Origin: Kiloniellaceae bacterium
GTDB taxonomy: Bacteria > Pseudomonadota > Alphaproteobacteria > Kiloniellales > J153
Direction of reading: 5' to 3'
DNA length: 64,000 nucleotides
Assembly (NCBI GenBank): GCA_021776115.1
Contig: JAJFGN010000070.1
Coordinates: 124,001-188,000, forward strand
Shown here: piece by piece, positions 53,812 through 62,836 of the stretch
Layout: the number at the start of each line of letters is the position of its first letter
How positions within the stretch are numbered: the first letter of the stretch is position 1
Program-made: the position numbers and the translations under genes
The notes under the pieces: generated by a model
The model's input: the letters and a program-made list of their open reading frames with translations, nothing else
Databases searched by the model: none
What the model was told of the DNA's origin: nothing

Positions 53812-54059
53812 GAGGCGGTCCAGATGTCCTGACGCGGGCGGAAGTTGGCGGTCGATCTCATACTGTTCCTATATTCGTGCGCCCGCCGCCTTTCAAAAGA
53901 ATTAAGGGATACTTGCCGGGATTTGACCGGAATTTCGGCCCCGGGCCGCAGACGGACCCGGCAAAGCCGCTTGCCCCGTCCCCGCGTATCTGGGAAAAAT
54001 CCGCCGCGCCCCGGGCCAAGCCCCGGAGCCTTCGTCCAAGAACAAACGATACATATGCT
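53812..54059. other. 248-bp divergent intergenic region otsB/pheT
   Basis: No gene. It must hold separate promoters for pheT and the trehalose operon. On the plus strand TTGGCG (near 53847) and TATATT (near 53872) are 19 bases apart, a poor spacing. The pheT reading frame is open through most of the region, but the sequence before 54060 does not resemble PheT. Confidence 0.5.
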
Positions 54060-56462
54060 ATGAAATTCACGCTGAACTGGCTGAAGGACCACCTGGAGAC
54101 CCAGGCGAGCTTGGAGGAGGTCGTTGCCAAGCTCTCCATGATTGGGCTCGAGGTTGAGGGGGTCGAGGATCGGGCCAAGGACCTGGCGCCGTTCCGGGTC
54201 GCCTATGTCAAGGAAGCCCGGCCGCACCCCAATGCCGATCGCTTGCGGGTTTGCTTGGTCGATACCGGCGAGGAAGTCGTTCAGGTCGTCTGCGGCGCGC
54301 CCAACGCGCGCACCGGCATGAAGGGCATCTTCGCGCCCGCGGGCAGTTATATCCCCGGCACCGATATGGTGCTGAAACCGGGTGAGATTCGCGGTGAGAA
54401 GTCGAACGGCATGCTGGTCTCGGAGCGCGAGATGGGCATCTCCGACGAGCATGAGGGCATTATCGAGGTCGCGGGCGACGCCAAGATCGGTCTACCCTTC
54501 GCCCAGGTCGCGGGCCTTGACGATCCGGTCATCGACGTCGCCATCACCCCCAACCGGGGCGATTGCCTGGGCGTGCGCGGTATCGCACGCGATCTGGCCG
54601 CCGCCGGACTGGGCGCCTTGAAGCCGGTCGATCTCTCGCCCGTGCCCGGCAGCTTCGACAGCCCGATGGCTTGGCGCCGCGATCTGCCGGAGCAGGCGCA
54701 GGGTGCCTGTCCCTTCGTGGCCGGCCGTTTGTTCCGCAAGGTCAAGAACGGCCCCAGTCCCGACTGGATGCAGGCCCGACTGCGCGCGATCGGTCTTCGG
54801 CCGATCTCGGCGCTGGTCGATATCACCAACTACGTGACCTACGATCTCAACCGGCCGCTGCATGTTTTCGATGCCGCCAAGGTCAAGGGCGACCCGACCA
54901 TGCGCCTGGCCCGCGCCGGCGAGGAAATATTGGCGCTGGACGGGGAGACCTACCGTCTTTCGCCTGAGATGGTGGTCATTGCCGACGACAACGGGCCGGA
55001 GGGTATCGGCGGCGTCATGGGCGGTGAGCTCACCGGCGTGACCCCCGAGACCAGCGAGGTTTTCCTGGAGGTCGCGCTGTTCGATCCGGTGCTGGTCGCC
55101 ACCACGGGACGGACGTTGGGTATCTTTTCCGACGCGCGCTATCGTTTCGAGCGCGGCCTCGACCCGCAATCGGCTGTGTGGGGCGCGGAGGTCGCGGCAC
55201 GCCTTATCCTGGAAATTTGCGGCGGCGAGGTCAGCCATGTCGTGAGCGCCGGAGAGATGCCTTCGGCGACGCGCCGCCTCGCCCTGCGCCCGGCCCGGGT
55301 CGCGGCCTTGGGCGGCGTCGAGGTGCCGGCCGGCGATCAGGCCCGCATACTAAGCGATCTAGGCTTCGAGGTTGCCGAAAGCGGCGCAATGATCGAAGTA
55401 AGCGTCCCGGGCTGGCGCGGCGACATTGAGTGCGAGGCATGCCTGGTCGAAGAAGTCCTGCGCATTCGCGGCTTCGACGCGATCCCGGTGGTGCCCCTGC
55501 CGCGCCAAAGCGATTTGCCGCGGCCGGCCGTCACGCCGGCACAGAAACGCGTCTCCATCGCGCGCACAGCCCTGGCCTGGCGCGGGCTGGAAGAGGCGGT
55601 GACCTTCTCTTTCGTTTCGGGCCGCGAGGCCGCCTTGTTCGGCGGCGGGGCCGCGGCCCTGCGTCTCGACAATCCGATCAGCGCCGATCTCGATGTCATG
55701 CGGCCCAGCGTGCTGCCCGGCTTGACGGCGGCGGCGGCGCGTAACGCGGACCGGGGCTTGAGCGAGGCCGCGCTATTCGAAATCGGGCCGCAATATGCCG
55801 ACGCGACCCCCAAGGGACAGGTCCGGGTCGCCGCTGGCTTGCGTGCCGGTCTGGCCGGATCGCGCCATTGGGCCGCTAAATCGCGCACCGTCGATGCCCT
55901 GGACGCCAAGGCCGACGCCCTGGCGGTGCTGGAGGCTTGCGGCGCGCCGATCGATAAACTGCAAACCACGCGCGATGCTCCGGCCTGGTACCATCCCGGT
56001 CGTTCCGGGGTCTTGCGCCTTGGCCCCAACATCCTGGCCCAGTTCGGCGAGTTGCATCCGCGCCTGCTCAACGAGTTTTCCCTGCGTGGACCGGTCACCG
56101 CCTTCGAGGTGTTTCTGGACAAGGTGCCCATGCCGCGCGCTAAGGACGGTAAGCTCAAGGCGCCGCCCGCGCTCTCCCCGTTTCAGGCCGTGGAGCGTGA
56201 TTTCGCTTTCTTGGTCGGCGCGGACGTGCCGGCCGACAAGCTGATCCGCGCGGCCAAGGGCGCCGACAAGGCGCTTATCGCCAAGGTCGATCTTTTCGAT
56301 GTCTACACTGGAAAGGGTGTCGAAGCGGGCCAGAAGTCGCTCGCCATCGCGGTCACCTTGCAGCCCCAGGACCGCACCCTTACCGATCCCGAGATTGAAG
56401 CCATCGCGGGCCAGATCGTCGCCGCCGTCACCAAGGCAACCGGCGGCGTGCTCAGGGGGTAA
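54060..56462 (+). CDS. pheT: Phenylalanine--tRNA ligase beta subunit
   Basis: 800 residues. The ATG at 54060 gives the family start 'MKFTLNWLKDHLETQASLEE'. Domains in order: tRNA-binding OB fold (about 40-150; 'HPNADRLRVCLVDTG', 'VVCGAPNARTG'), B3/B4 editing domain ('ALVDITNYVTYDLNRPLHVF'), B5, the degenerate synthetase core, and the C-terminal FDX-ACB anticodon-binding domain ('SPFQAVERDFAFLV'). It is physically separated from pheS by the trehalose module and so needs its own promoter and balanced expression. Confidence 0.97.
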   Translation: MKFTLNWLKDHLETQASLEEVVAKLSMIGLEVEGVEDRAKDLAPFRVAYVKEARPHPNADRLRVCLVDTGEEVVQVVCGAPNARTGMKGIFAPAGSYIPGTDMVLKPGEIRGEKSNGMLVSEREMGISDEHEGIIEVAGDAKIGLPFAQVAGLDDPVIDVAITPNRGDCLGVRGIARDLAAAGLGALKPVDLSPVPGSFDSPMAWRRDLPEQAQGACPFVAGRLFRKVKNGPSPDWMQARLRAIGLRPISALVDITNYVTYDLNRPLHVFDAAKVKGDPTMRLARAGEEILALDGETYRLSPEMVVIADDNGPEGIGGVMGGELTGVTPETSEVFLEVALFDPVLVATTGRTLGIFSDARYRFERGLDPQSAVWGAEVAARLILEICGGEVSHVVSAGEMPSATRRLALRPARVAALGGVEVPAGDQARILSDLGFEVAESGAMIEVSVPGWRGDIECEACLVEEVLRIRGFDAIPVVPLPRQSDLPRPAVTPAQKRVSIARTALAWRGLEEAVTFSFVSGREAALFGGGAAALRLDNPISADLDVMRPSVLPGLTAAAARNADRGLSEAALFEIGPQYADATPKGQVRVAAGLRAGLAGSRHWAAKSRTVDALDAKADALAVLEACGAPIDKLQTTRDAPAWYHPGRSGVLRLGPNILAQFGELHPRLLNEFSLRGPVTAFEVFLDKVPMPRAKDGKLKAPPALSPFQAVERDFAFLVGADVPADKLIRAAKGADKALIAKVDLFDVYTGKGVEAGQKSLAIAVTLQPQDRTLTDPEIEAIAGQIVAAVTKATGGVLRG

Positions 56463-56469
56463 ATTGCCC

Positions 56470-57207
56470 TCAAGTCACCACGATCGGCTGGCCCTTGGTG
56501 ATGACGAGGGTGTGCTCGTATTGGGCCGAGAGGGCGCCGTCCGCCGTCTTCAGAGTCCAGCCATCTTCGGCTTCGAAGACCGCTCCCGCGCCCTCGGTCA
56601 GGAATGGCTCAATGGTGATGACCAGACCTTCGTGTAGGCGTTGGCGGTTTCCAGCAACGTAGACGTTGGAAACCGTGGGCGGCTCGTGAATGCCCCGGCC
56701 GACCCCGTGCCCCGCCAGATCGGCGATGATCCGATAACCGCCGCGCCGGGCTTCGCGCTCCACCGCGCGGCCGATCGCATTGATCGGGCGGCCGGCCTTG
56801 GCCGCGTAGACCGCTTTGCGCAGCGCGGCCTTTGTCGTGCGGCACAGCTTCTCGACCGCCGGCGCGACCGGTCCGACCGGGAAACTGCTCCCCGTATCGG
56901 TCCAATACCCGTTGAGCTCCGCCGAAACGTCGATGTTGACCAGATCCCCGGCTTGCAGCGTACGGGGCCCCGGGACGCCGTGGGCGGCCTCGTCGTTGAC
57001 GCTGATGCAGGTGTGGCCGGGGAAATCGTAGGCCAAACGCGGCGCGGAGCGGGCGCCGTGCGCCGCCAGGTATCGTCCGCCGATGTCGTCGAGTTCCGCC
57101 GTCGCGATGCCAGGCCGAACATGGCGTGCCATTTCCCGCAGGCAGTTGCGCACGATGCGGCCAATGACCTTCAGCCCCGCCAAATCGTCGTCGGATTCGA
57201 TTGTCAT
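56470..57207 (-). CDS. map: Methionine aminopeptidase, type I
   Basis: 245 residues. Removes N-terminal methionine from nascent proteins. The metal ligands and helper histidine are visible: His76 in 'VNDEAAHGVPG', Asp93 in 'VNIDVSAELNG', Asp104 in 'YWTDTGSSFP', then 'GHGVGRGIHEPP', 'TIEPFLTEG' and 'QYEHTLVIT' with the last His/Glu residues. Possibly one of two Map copies in the genome, as it is not next to rpsB or secY. It is tail-to-tail with pheT (7-base gap). Confidence 0.95.
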   Translation of the reverse strand: MTIESDDDLAGLKVIGRIVRNCLREMARHVRPGIATAELDDIGGRYLAAHGARSAPRLAYDFPGHTCISVNDEAAHGVPGPRTLQAGDLVNIDVSAELNGYWTDTGSSFPVGPVAPAVEKLCRTTKAALRKAVYAAKAGRPINAIGRAVEREARRGGYRIIADLAGHGVGRGIHEPPTVSNVYVAGNRQRLHEGLVITIEPFLTEGAGAVFEAEDGWTLKTADGALSAQYEHTLVITKGQPIVVT

Positions 57208-57241
57208 GTCGGATTTCCTCGTGTGGGCTGCCGTCGCCGAG

Positions 57242-57751
57242 CTACGCCGGTGGAACCGGCACCAGGACCCGGTGCAGGTCCAGGCTGGGTGGAGGGACCT
57301 CGGTCTGGCTCAGCATGTCGTGGATTTGGCCCCGGTGGTGGGTCTGGTGGTTGAAGAGATGCGCCACCAGCATCTCGGCCGAATCCTCGAAAGATAGTCC
57401 GGCATTGTTAACATAGGCGATGGACCCGGCCAGAAATTCCGGTGTCAGGCCGGCGGCGAAAGCCTCGATCCGCGCGTCCTCCGCCTGGCGGGCTTCCCGC
57501 AGGGCCGCGAAGTCCTCGTAGAGGATCGCGTCCAGGCCGCTCGAGGGCACCTCGCACCCCTCGAAGCGGGCCAGCCAGATCCGGTCGCCGACCATGATGT
57601 GATTGAGCGTGCCGTGAATCGAGCCGAAGAAGGCGGGCCGGGCCCGCTTGCGCTCAAGGTCGCTCAGGCGCGCGCAGGCGGTATAAAGCAAGTCGTTGGC
57701 CAAGCGATTGTACCGGGCCAAACGTTGGAAGTTTCGGATCAGGTGGGTCAC
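57242..57751 (-). CDS. DinB family protein
   Basis: 169 residues from a GTG at 57751; the open frame upstream lacks family features. DinB/YfiT-like four-helix bundles bind a divalent metal with three histidines: here 'SIHGTLNHIMVGDRIWLARF' and 'LFNHQTHHRGQIHDML' supply them. Members are thiol-dependent S-transferases or of unknown function. It lies 34 bases upstream of map on the same strand and is divergent from the TVP38-like gene. Confidence 0.85.
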   Translation of the reverse strand: MTHLIRNFQRLARYNRLANDLLYTACARLSDLERKRARPAFFGSIHGTLNHIMVGDRIWLARFEGCEVPSSGLDAILYEDFAALREARQAEDARIEAFAAGLTPEFLAGSIAYVNNAGLSFEDSAEMLVAHLFNHQTHHRGQIHDMLSQTEVPPPSLDLHRVLVPVPPA

Positions 57752-57839
57752 AGTGCTTGCCAATCGTCCTCGTCCGGCCTCAGGGTCGCGGGCGCCGGGC
57801 CGCCGATATCGACGCGACAACGCCACGATACCATCTATA

Positions 57840-58637
57840 GTGCCGCGAAAGGAAACGGACCTCCTGCATCGAGACGTAGGCAGGCCGACAAGGAGCAAAC
57901 CGCTGACCGCATCCAAGGCACCGGACAAATCCAGCACGGCAGGTTCCAAGCCGCCCCGGCCATGGCGCGGGCGAACGGTCGTCGGACTCGCCCTGGTGCT
58001 GCTCATGGTCCTGGCCTACATCGTCTTGGCGCGCAGCGGTTTGTTGGAAGATCTGCTCGACGGTTCGATGCTGCGGGCGTCAATCGAAGACCTTGGCTTC
58101 GCGGGCCCGCTATTGATCGTCGGTTTGATGACCCTCGCCATCGTGATGAGCCCGATCCCCAGTGCCCCCATCGCGCTCACCGCGGGCGCCGCCTACGGCC
58201 ACATCTGGGGCACGGTCTATGTCGCCGCCGGGGCCGAGCTCGGTGCGCTTATCGCCTTCGCGATCGCGCGCCTGGCCGGCTATGACGCGGTGCAATCCTG
58301 GTTGGGTAACCGAATGCCGAGCGGGCTGCTTGCCCGCTTCATGGGGTCGCAGAACGCCCTGATGGTCACGGTATTCGTGTCGCGGCTGCTGCCCTTCTTG
58401 TCATTCGATATGATCAGTTATGCGGCCGGCTTGACCCCGCTCACAGCTTGGCGCTTCGCGATCGCGACGTTGTTCGGCATCGTCCCCGCCAGTTTCCTGC
58501 TTGCCCATTTCGGCGGCGAGCTTGCCTCCGCCAACCTGCGGCGAGCCGGTCTGGCGGTCCTCGCGCTGGGTGCGATCACGCTGGTTCCGCTGGCGGTAAA
58601 GCTGGTCTTGGATCGGGTCCGGCGATCCCGGCGCTGA
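57840..58637 (+). CDS. TVP38/TMEM64 (DedA-like) membrane protein
   Basis: 265 residues from a GTG at 57840, or 244 residues if translation starts at the CTG at 57903. The latter has AAGGAG seven bases upstream, whereas the GTG has no ribosome site. The protein has an N-terminal membrane helix ('VVGLALVLLMVLAYIVLA'), the family core 'MSPIPSAPIALTAGAAYGHI' with 'AGAELGALIAFAIARLAG', re-entrant-type loops and 'SRLLPFLSFDMISYAAGLTP'. TVP38/DedA proteins are membrane proteins linked to lipid scrambling or flippase activity; exact role unknown. Confidence 0.88.
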   Translation: MPRKETDLLHRDVGRPTRSKPLTASKAPDKSSTAGSKPPRPWRGRTVVGLALVLLMVLAYIVLARSGLLEDLLDGSMLRASIEDLGFAGPLLIVGLMTLAIVMSPIPSAPIALTAGAAYGHIWGTVYVAAGAELGALIAFAIARLAGYDAVQSWLGNRMPSGLLARFMGSQNALMVTVFVSRLLPFLSFDMISYAAGLTPLTAWRFAIATLFGIVPASFLLAHFGGELASANLRRAGLAVLALGAITLVPLAVKLVLDRVRRSRR

Positions 58638-58724
58638 AGGCTCCGGTCCAGCAAGACGAGCCCTTTTGGCGGCTTTGCGCGCCCTCTTGGCCTACCCCCA
58701 TGGCGGTGCTATAGCCAGCCCGCC

Positions 58725-60527
58725 ATGACCGACACCGCCCATATCCGTAACTTCGCGATCATCGCCCATATCGACCACGGGAAATCGACCCTGGCCGACC
58801 GCTTGATCCAGATGTGCGGCGGCCTGACCCTGCGTGAGATGAAGGAGCAGGTCCTCGATTCCATGGATATCGAGCGGGAGCGCGGTATCACGATCAAGGC
58901 CCAGACCGTGTGCCTGGACTACAAGGCGAAGGACGGCGAGAGCTATGTCCTGAACCTGATCGACACTCCCGGCCATGTCGATTTCTCCTACGAAGTCAGC
59001 CGCTCCTTGTCGGCCTGCGAAGGCTCGCTCTTGCTGGTTGACGCCAGCCAGGGAGTCGAGGCGCAAACCCTGGCCAACGCCTACTTGGCCATCGACGCCG
59101 ACCACGAGGTCATCCCCGTGCTCAACAAGGTCGATCTACCGGCCGCCGAGCCGGAGCGGATCAAGGAGCAGATCGAGGAGGTCATCGGTCTCGACGCTTC
59201 AGAGGCCTTGCCGATTTCCGCCAAGACCGGTGAGGGCGTGGCCGAGGTTCTGGAAGCCCTGGTTCGACGCATCCCGCCACCTCGGGGCGACCGGGCCGCC
59301 CCGCTCAAGGCCCTGCTGGTCGATAGCTGGTACGATTCCTATCTGGGCGTGATTACCCTGGTGCGCGTCGTCGATGGCGAGCTGAAGGTCGGGGCGAAGA
59401 TTCGCATGATGGGCACGGGCGCGACGCATCAGGTCGACCGGGTGGGCGTCTTCCGGCCCAAGATGACCGACCATAAAGTGCTGGGGCCCGGCGAGATTGG
59501 TTTCATTACGGCCAGCATAAAGTCGGTCGCGGATTGCAACGTCGGCGACACCATCACGGAAGAGCGTCGCCCGGCGGAAAAGATGCTGCCCGGCTTTAAG
59601 CCCAGCGTGCCGGTCGTTTTCTGCGGCTTGTTCCCGTCCGATGCCGGCGAGTACGAGCACTTGCGCGATTCCTTGGCCAAGCTTGCGCTCAACGATTCCA
59701 GCTTCGAATTCGAAGCCGAGACCTCGGCCGCGCTCGGTTTCGGTTTTCGTTGCGGTTTTCTTGGCCTGCTGCACCTGGAGATCGTGCAGGAGCGCCTCGC
59801 ACGCGAATTCGATCTGGACTTGGTTGCGACCGCGCCCAGCGTGGTCTATCGGATCAAGTTAACCAACGGCGGGCAGATTGATCTGCATAACCCGACCGAC
59901 ATGCCGGACCCGGTGCGCATAGCCACGATCGAGGAGCCTTGGATCAAGGCGACGGTTCTGGTGCCCGATGAGTTTTTGGGCGCAGTTCTGAAACTGTGCG
60001 AGGACCGGCGCGGTGAGCAACTCGACCTGACTTATGCCGGTAACCGGGCCATGCTGGTGTATCGTTTGCCCCTGGCGGAGGTTGTGTTCGATTTCTACGA
60101 CCGGCTTAAATCGGTGACGCGCGGTTACGCGAGCTTCGATTACCAGATAGACGAATACCGGGAGGGCGACCTGGTCAAGGTTTCGATCCTGGTCAACGCG
60201 GAGCCGGTCGACTCGCTCTCGATCATTGTCCACAAGGCGCAGGCCGAAGCGCGCGGGCGGGTGCTGTGCGAGCGGTTGAAGGGTCTGATCCCGCGCCAGC
60301 TCTTCAAGATTGCGATACAGGCGGCCATCGGCGGCAAGGTGATCGCACGCGAGACGGTCAGCGCCCTGCGTAAGGACGTGACCGCCAAGTGCTATGGCGG
60401 CGATATCACGCGCAAGAAAAAGCTGTTGGAAAAACAGAAGAAGGGTAAGAAGCGCATGCGCCAGATCGGCAATGTCGAGATCCCGCAGTCGGCGTTCCTG
60501 GCGGCGCTCAAGATGGGTGACGAGTAG
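58725..60527 (+). CDS. lepA: Elongation factor 4 (LepA)
   Basis: 600 residues, standard size. Translational GTPase that helps ribosome biogenesis or rescues stalled elongation. G1 '[14 protein letters not shown]', G2/switch region '[13 protein letters not shown]', G3 'DTPGHVDF', G4 'VLNKVDL' and G5 'SAKTGEG' are present, with the C-terminal LepA-specific domain rich in Lys ('[20 protein letters not shown]'). It overlaps the following ICMT-like gene by one base. Confidence 0.98.
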   Translation: MTDTAHIRNFAIIAHIDHGKSTLADRLIQMCGGLTLREMKEQVLDSMDIERERGITIKAQTVCLDYKAKDGESYVLNLIDTPGHVDFSYEVSRSLSACEGSLLLVDASQGVEAQTLANAYLAIDADHEVIPVLNKVDLPAAEPERIKEQIEEVIGLDASEALPISAKTGEGVAEVLEALVRRIPPPRGDRAAPLKALLVDSWYDSYLGVITLVRVVDGELKVGAKIRMMGTGATHQVDRVGVFRPKMTDHKVLGPGEIGFITASIKSVADCNVGDTITEERRPAEKMLPGFKPSVPVVFCGLFPSDAGEYEHLRDSLAKLALNDSSFEFEAETSAALGFGFRCGFLGLLHLEIVQERLAREFDLDLVATAPSVVYRIKLTNGGQIDLHNPTDMPDPVRIATIEEPWIKATVLVPDEFLGAVLKLCEDRRGEQLDLTYAGNRAMLVYRLPLAEVVFDFYDRLKSVTRGYASFDYQIDEYREGDLVKVSILVNAEPVDSLSIIVHKAQAEARGRVLCERLKGLIPRQLFKIAIQAAIGGKVIARETVSALRKDVTAKCYGGDITRKKKLLEKQKKGKKRMRQIGNVEIPQSAFLAALKMGDE

Positions 60528-61000
60528 TGCTAGAGACTGGTCAACGCGATGCGCCTGGCGTTGTGGCGATTCCGCCGTTCATCTACGGCGCATTTCTTTT
60601 GCTTGGCCTGGCCCTGGATTTCCTGTTTCCAATCTCAGTATTGCCGAACGGGCTTCAGTATGCGGTGGGATTTCCTTTGATCGCCGCGAGCTTTGCAGTC
60701 GCGATTACCGCGATGCAGCTTTTTCGCAAGGCGGGCACCAACCTCGACGTGCGCAAGCCGACAACGGCGGTTGTCGCGGCCGGACCGTTCCGCTTCTCGC
60801 GCAATCCAATCTACCTTTCCATGACGATGCTCTATATCGGGATCGCGATTGCCGCTGACAGTCTTTGGATTCTGGGCCTGGTTTTGCCCGTCCTGATGGT
60901 CATGCACTTCGGTGTTATCCGCCGCGAGGAACGTTACCTGGAGCGCAAGTTCGGTGACGAATATCTAAACTACAAGCGCGCCGTCCGGCGCTGGATCTAA
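60527..61000 (+). CDS. Isoprenylcysteine carboxyl methyltransferase-like (ICMT/PEMT) membrane protein
   Basis: 157 residues from a GTG that shares its first base with the last base of the lepA stop. Four or so membrane segments, then the family SAM-binding end 'AGPFRFSRNPIYLSMTMLY' and 'RREERYLERKFGDEYLNYKR'. Bacterial members methylate small lipids or unknown acceptors; true prenylcysteine substrates are not expected. Translation is probably coupled to lepA. Confidence 0.88.
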   Translation: MLETGQRDAPGVVAIPPFIYGAFLLLGLALDFLFPISVLPNGLQYAVGFPLIAASFAVAITAMQLFRKAGTNLDVRKPTTAVVAAGPFRFSRNPIYLSMTMLYIGIAIAADSLWILGLVLPVLMVMHFGVIRREERYLERKFGDEYLNYKRAVRRWI

Positions 61001-61194
61001 GCCGGATCCGCCGCCAGGGCTTAGCCCCGGTCCGGTAGAGTTTCCTTAACCATCTTTCAGTCTTAGCGAAGTTCTAACCCGCCATGAGGCATGATTTCCC
61101 TACGGGCGCGAGCGTCCCTGGAACCACCCGGCTTTTCGTTCATTTCCCTTGGGCCGGGCGTGGGGCCTTCCGCCGCGGCGATGGGAAGCGTGTC

Positions 61195-61683
61195 ATGGTC
61201 GATGTATCCCAAGAGTCCAGCCTTCTGGAACCCGACGATTCGGACGGGGACTATTGGCTGGTTTGCCTGCACGAAGTTGCCGGCTGCCCGGCGATCTTTC
61301 GTCTTATTGTCGAGGTTCCCGACGACATAGATGCGGGCGGCTTTAGCGACCGGATAGGCATCGTCTGGACCTACGACTCGGAGCAGGACGGCTTGCCCAA
61401 AGAAATCGACAGCGCCCGGATGGATTTTTTCGAGGACGTTATGGTAGAGGCCGTGGAAGGTCGGATGAACGCCTGCCTGGCCATCGTCGCGACGGCCAAG
61501 GGTGCCAAGGAGTGGACGGTCTATGCCGACGACGGCGGCGCGGTCGCTGCTTATGTGATGGAACTGGCGCGCGAGAACGACCTGCCTGTTCAGGTACACC
61601 GCGACCTGGACCCCGATTGGGAAGTCTACCACCGGCTGTTGGCGGTGGCCGACGAGGCTGACGAGGCCGAGGCGGCCGAATAA
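61195..61683 (+). CDS. DUF695-like protein of unknown function
   Basis: 162 residues from the ATG at 61195, which has GGGAAG upstream; an earlier in-frame ATG at 61084 has no ribosome site. 'RIGIVWTYDSEQDGLPKEID', 'MDFFEDVMVEAVEGRMNACL' and 'AKEWTVYADDGGAVAAYVME' look like the DUF695 domain, and the Asp/Glu/Ala-rich tail is common there. Function unknown. It is convergent with the AraC gene. Confidence 0.75.
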   Translation: MVDVSQESSLLEPDDSDGDYWLVCLHEVAGCPAIFRLIVEVPDDIDAGGFSDRIGIVWTYDSEQDGLPKEIDSARMDFFEDVMVEAVEGRMNACLAIVATAKGAKEWTVYADDGGAVAAYVMELARENDLPVQVHRDLDPDWEVYHRLLAVADEADEAEAAE

Positions 61684-61713
61684 TTTTCGTCCGCGGCTTG
61701 GCGGCTCTGCGGA

Positions 61714-62643
61714 TCAAGTTACTTCCGGCAAATCTCTTTCCGCGTTCTGGCGATAGGCATTCGGATCGATACCGTAAAGCGTCTTGAACGCGTGGGAAAA
61801 ATTGCTGCGGCTGCGGTAGCCAATCTTTCCCGCGATCGTTTTGACCGGTAGATCGGTCGTTTGCAGGAAATGAGCCGCGCGGCGCAAGCGGTTCTCCATC
61901 AGAAAACTATGCGGCGAGCGGCCGAAGGCGCGCGCGAAATGGGTGCCGAAGCTGGAACGGCTCATGCCCGCGAGCGCGGCCAATTCCTCGACGCTGATTT
62001 CTCTCTCAGGGTGCGTCATCATGGAGTCGATCGCCGCACTCAAGCGCGGATCTTGCATCGCGCGCAACCACGGCAGGCGCGCGTCCCGCCGTTCCGCCAA
62101 GCGGCGCAACGCGAAGATCAAGCACTGTTTCATCAGGGCTTCCGCCAAGGCGCTACTGCCTAGGCGCCGCTCCGACATCTCCGACAGCAGCGCCTGGAAG
62201 GCGTGCTGGATCGTGTGGCCCGGTGGGAAGGACTCAACGATGGGCAGATTCAATAGATCGAATACCCCGGTTCCTTCGCCATAGGTGGCGCGAACCCGGC
62301 CACAGGCCATCACGATATCGGGCGCGCCATCGCCCGCTTGCAGCCAGCGCAACCCCTCGGACAGAGATACGCAAGTCGTCTCGTCGGCCGGGCAGGATTG
62401 TGTGGCGTTATGCGCCGCGATGCTCTGCGCCATGCCGCGCGGTATCAAAATGATTGTGTTGGGTACAAAAGGGATCGGGGCGGCATCGCCCAGACACAAC
62501 GCGCCGGCGCCTTGCAGGGCGTAATGCACGGTAACGCACCCTTGGCCCGCCAGATCCAGGCGCCAGCCCTCGCGTACGTCGCATATGGCGAAGGGGTCGA
62601 CCTCGACATCGAAGGCCGACAATAATTTATCGAGTGCCGTCAT
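61714..62643 (-). CDS. AraC family transcriptional regulator with cupin N-domain
   Basis: 309 residues. The N-terminal half (about 1-180) is a cupin-type AraC_N domain ('VHYALQGAGALCLGDAAPIP'); the C-terminal double helix-turn-helix is at about 205-305 ('ISVEELAALAGMSRSSFGTH', 'FARAFGRSPHSFLMENRLRR', 'IAGKIGYRSRSNFSHAFKTL'). It is divergent from the Tat-exported hydrolase, a possible target, with a 193-base gap. Confidence 0.92.
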   Translation of the reverse strand: MTALDKLLSAFDVEVDPFAICDVREGWRLDLAGQGCVTVHYALQGAGALCLGDAAPIPFVPNTIILIPRGMAQSIAAHNATQSCPADETTCVSLSEGLRWLQAGDGAPDIVMACGRVRATYGEGTGVFDLLNLPIVESFPPGHTIQHAFQALLSEMSERRLGSSALAEALMKQCLIFALRRLAERRDARLPWLRAMQDPRLSAAIDSMMTHPEREISVEELAALAGMSRSSFGTHFARAFGRSPHSFLMENRLRRAAHFLQTTDLPVKTIAGKIGYRSRSNFSHAFKTLYGIDPNAYRQNAERDLPEVT

Positions 62644-62836
62644 CGTACCCTCGTGAGGCCGCGTCCGGCACCTAGCTTAACCGATAAACGGCGGGTGGAA
62701 AGTCGGCGCACACAAAAAAACCGGGGCACACGAAACCGTGAGGACGTGTTCGTGACGGCACGACTCCTGGCGGATTTGGCACGCCCGGTCCGGATAAGTT
62801 GAGGTTTAATCTGCAATTCGGGAGGAGTAGAACCCC

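Noticed and set aside
53877-54059. N-terminal extension of pheT
   Set aside because: The frame is open, but the sequence does not resemble PheT and the ATG at 54060 gives the standard N-terminus.
62776-62792. TTGGCACG resembling a sigma-54 promoter upstream of the Tat hydrolase
   Set aside because: The -12 GC is not at the required 10-base spacing from the -24 GG.
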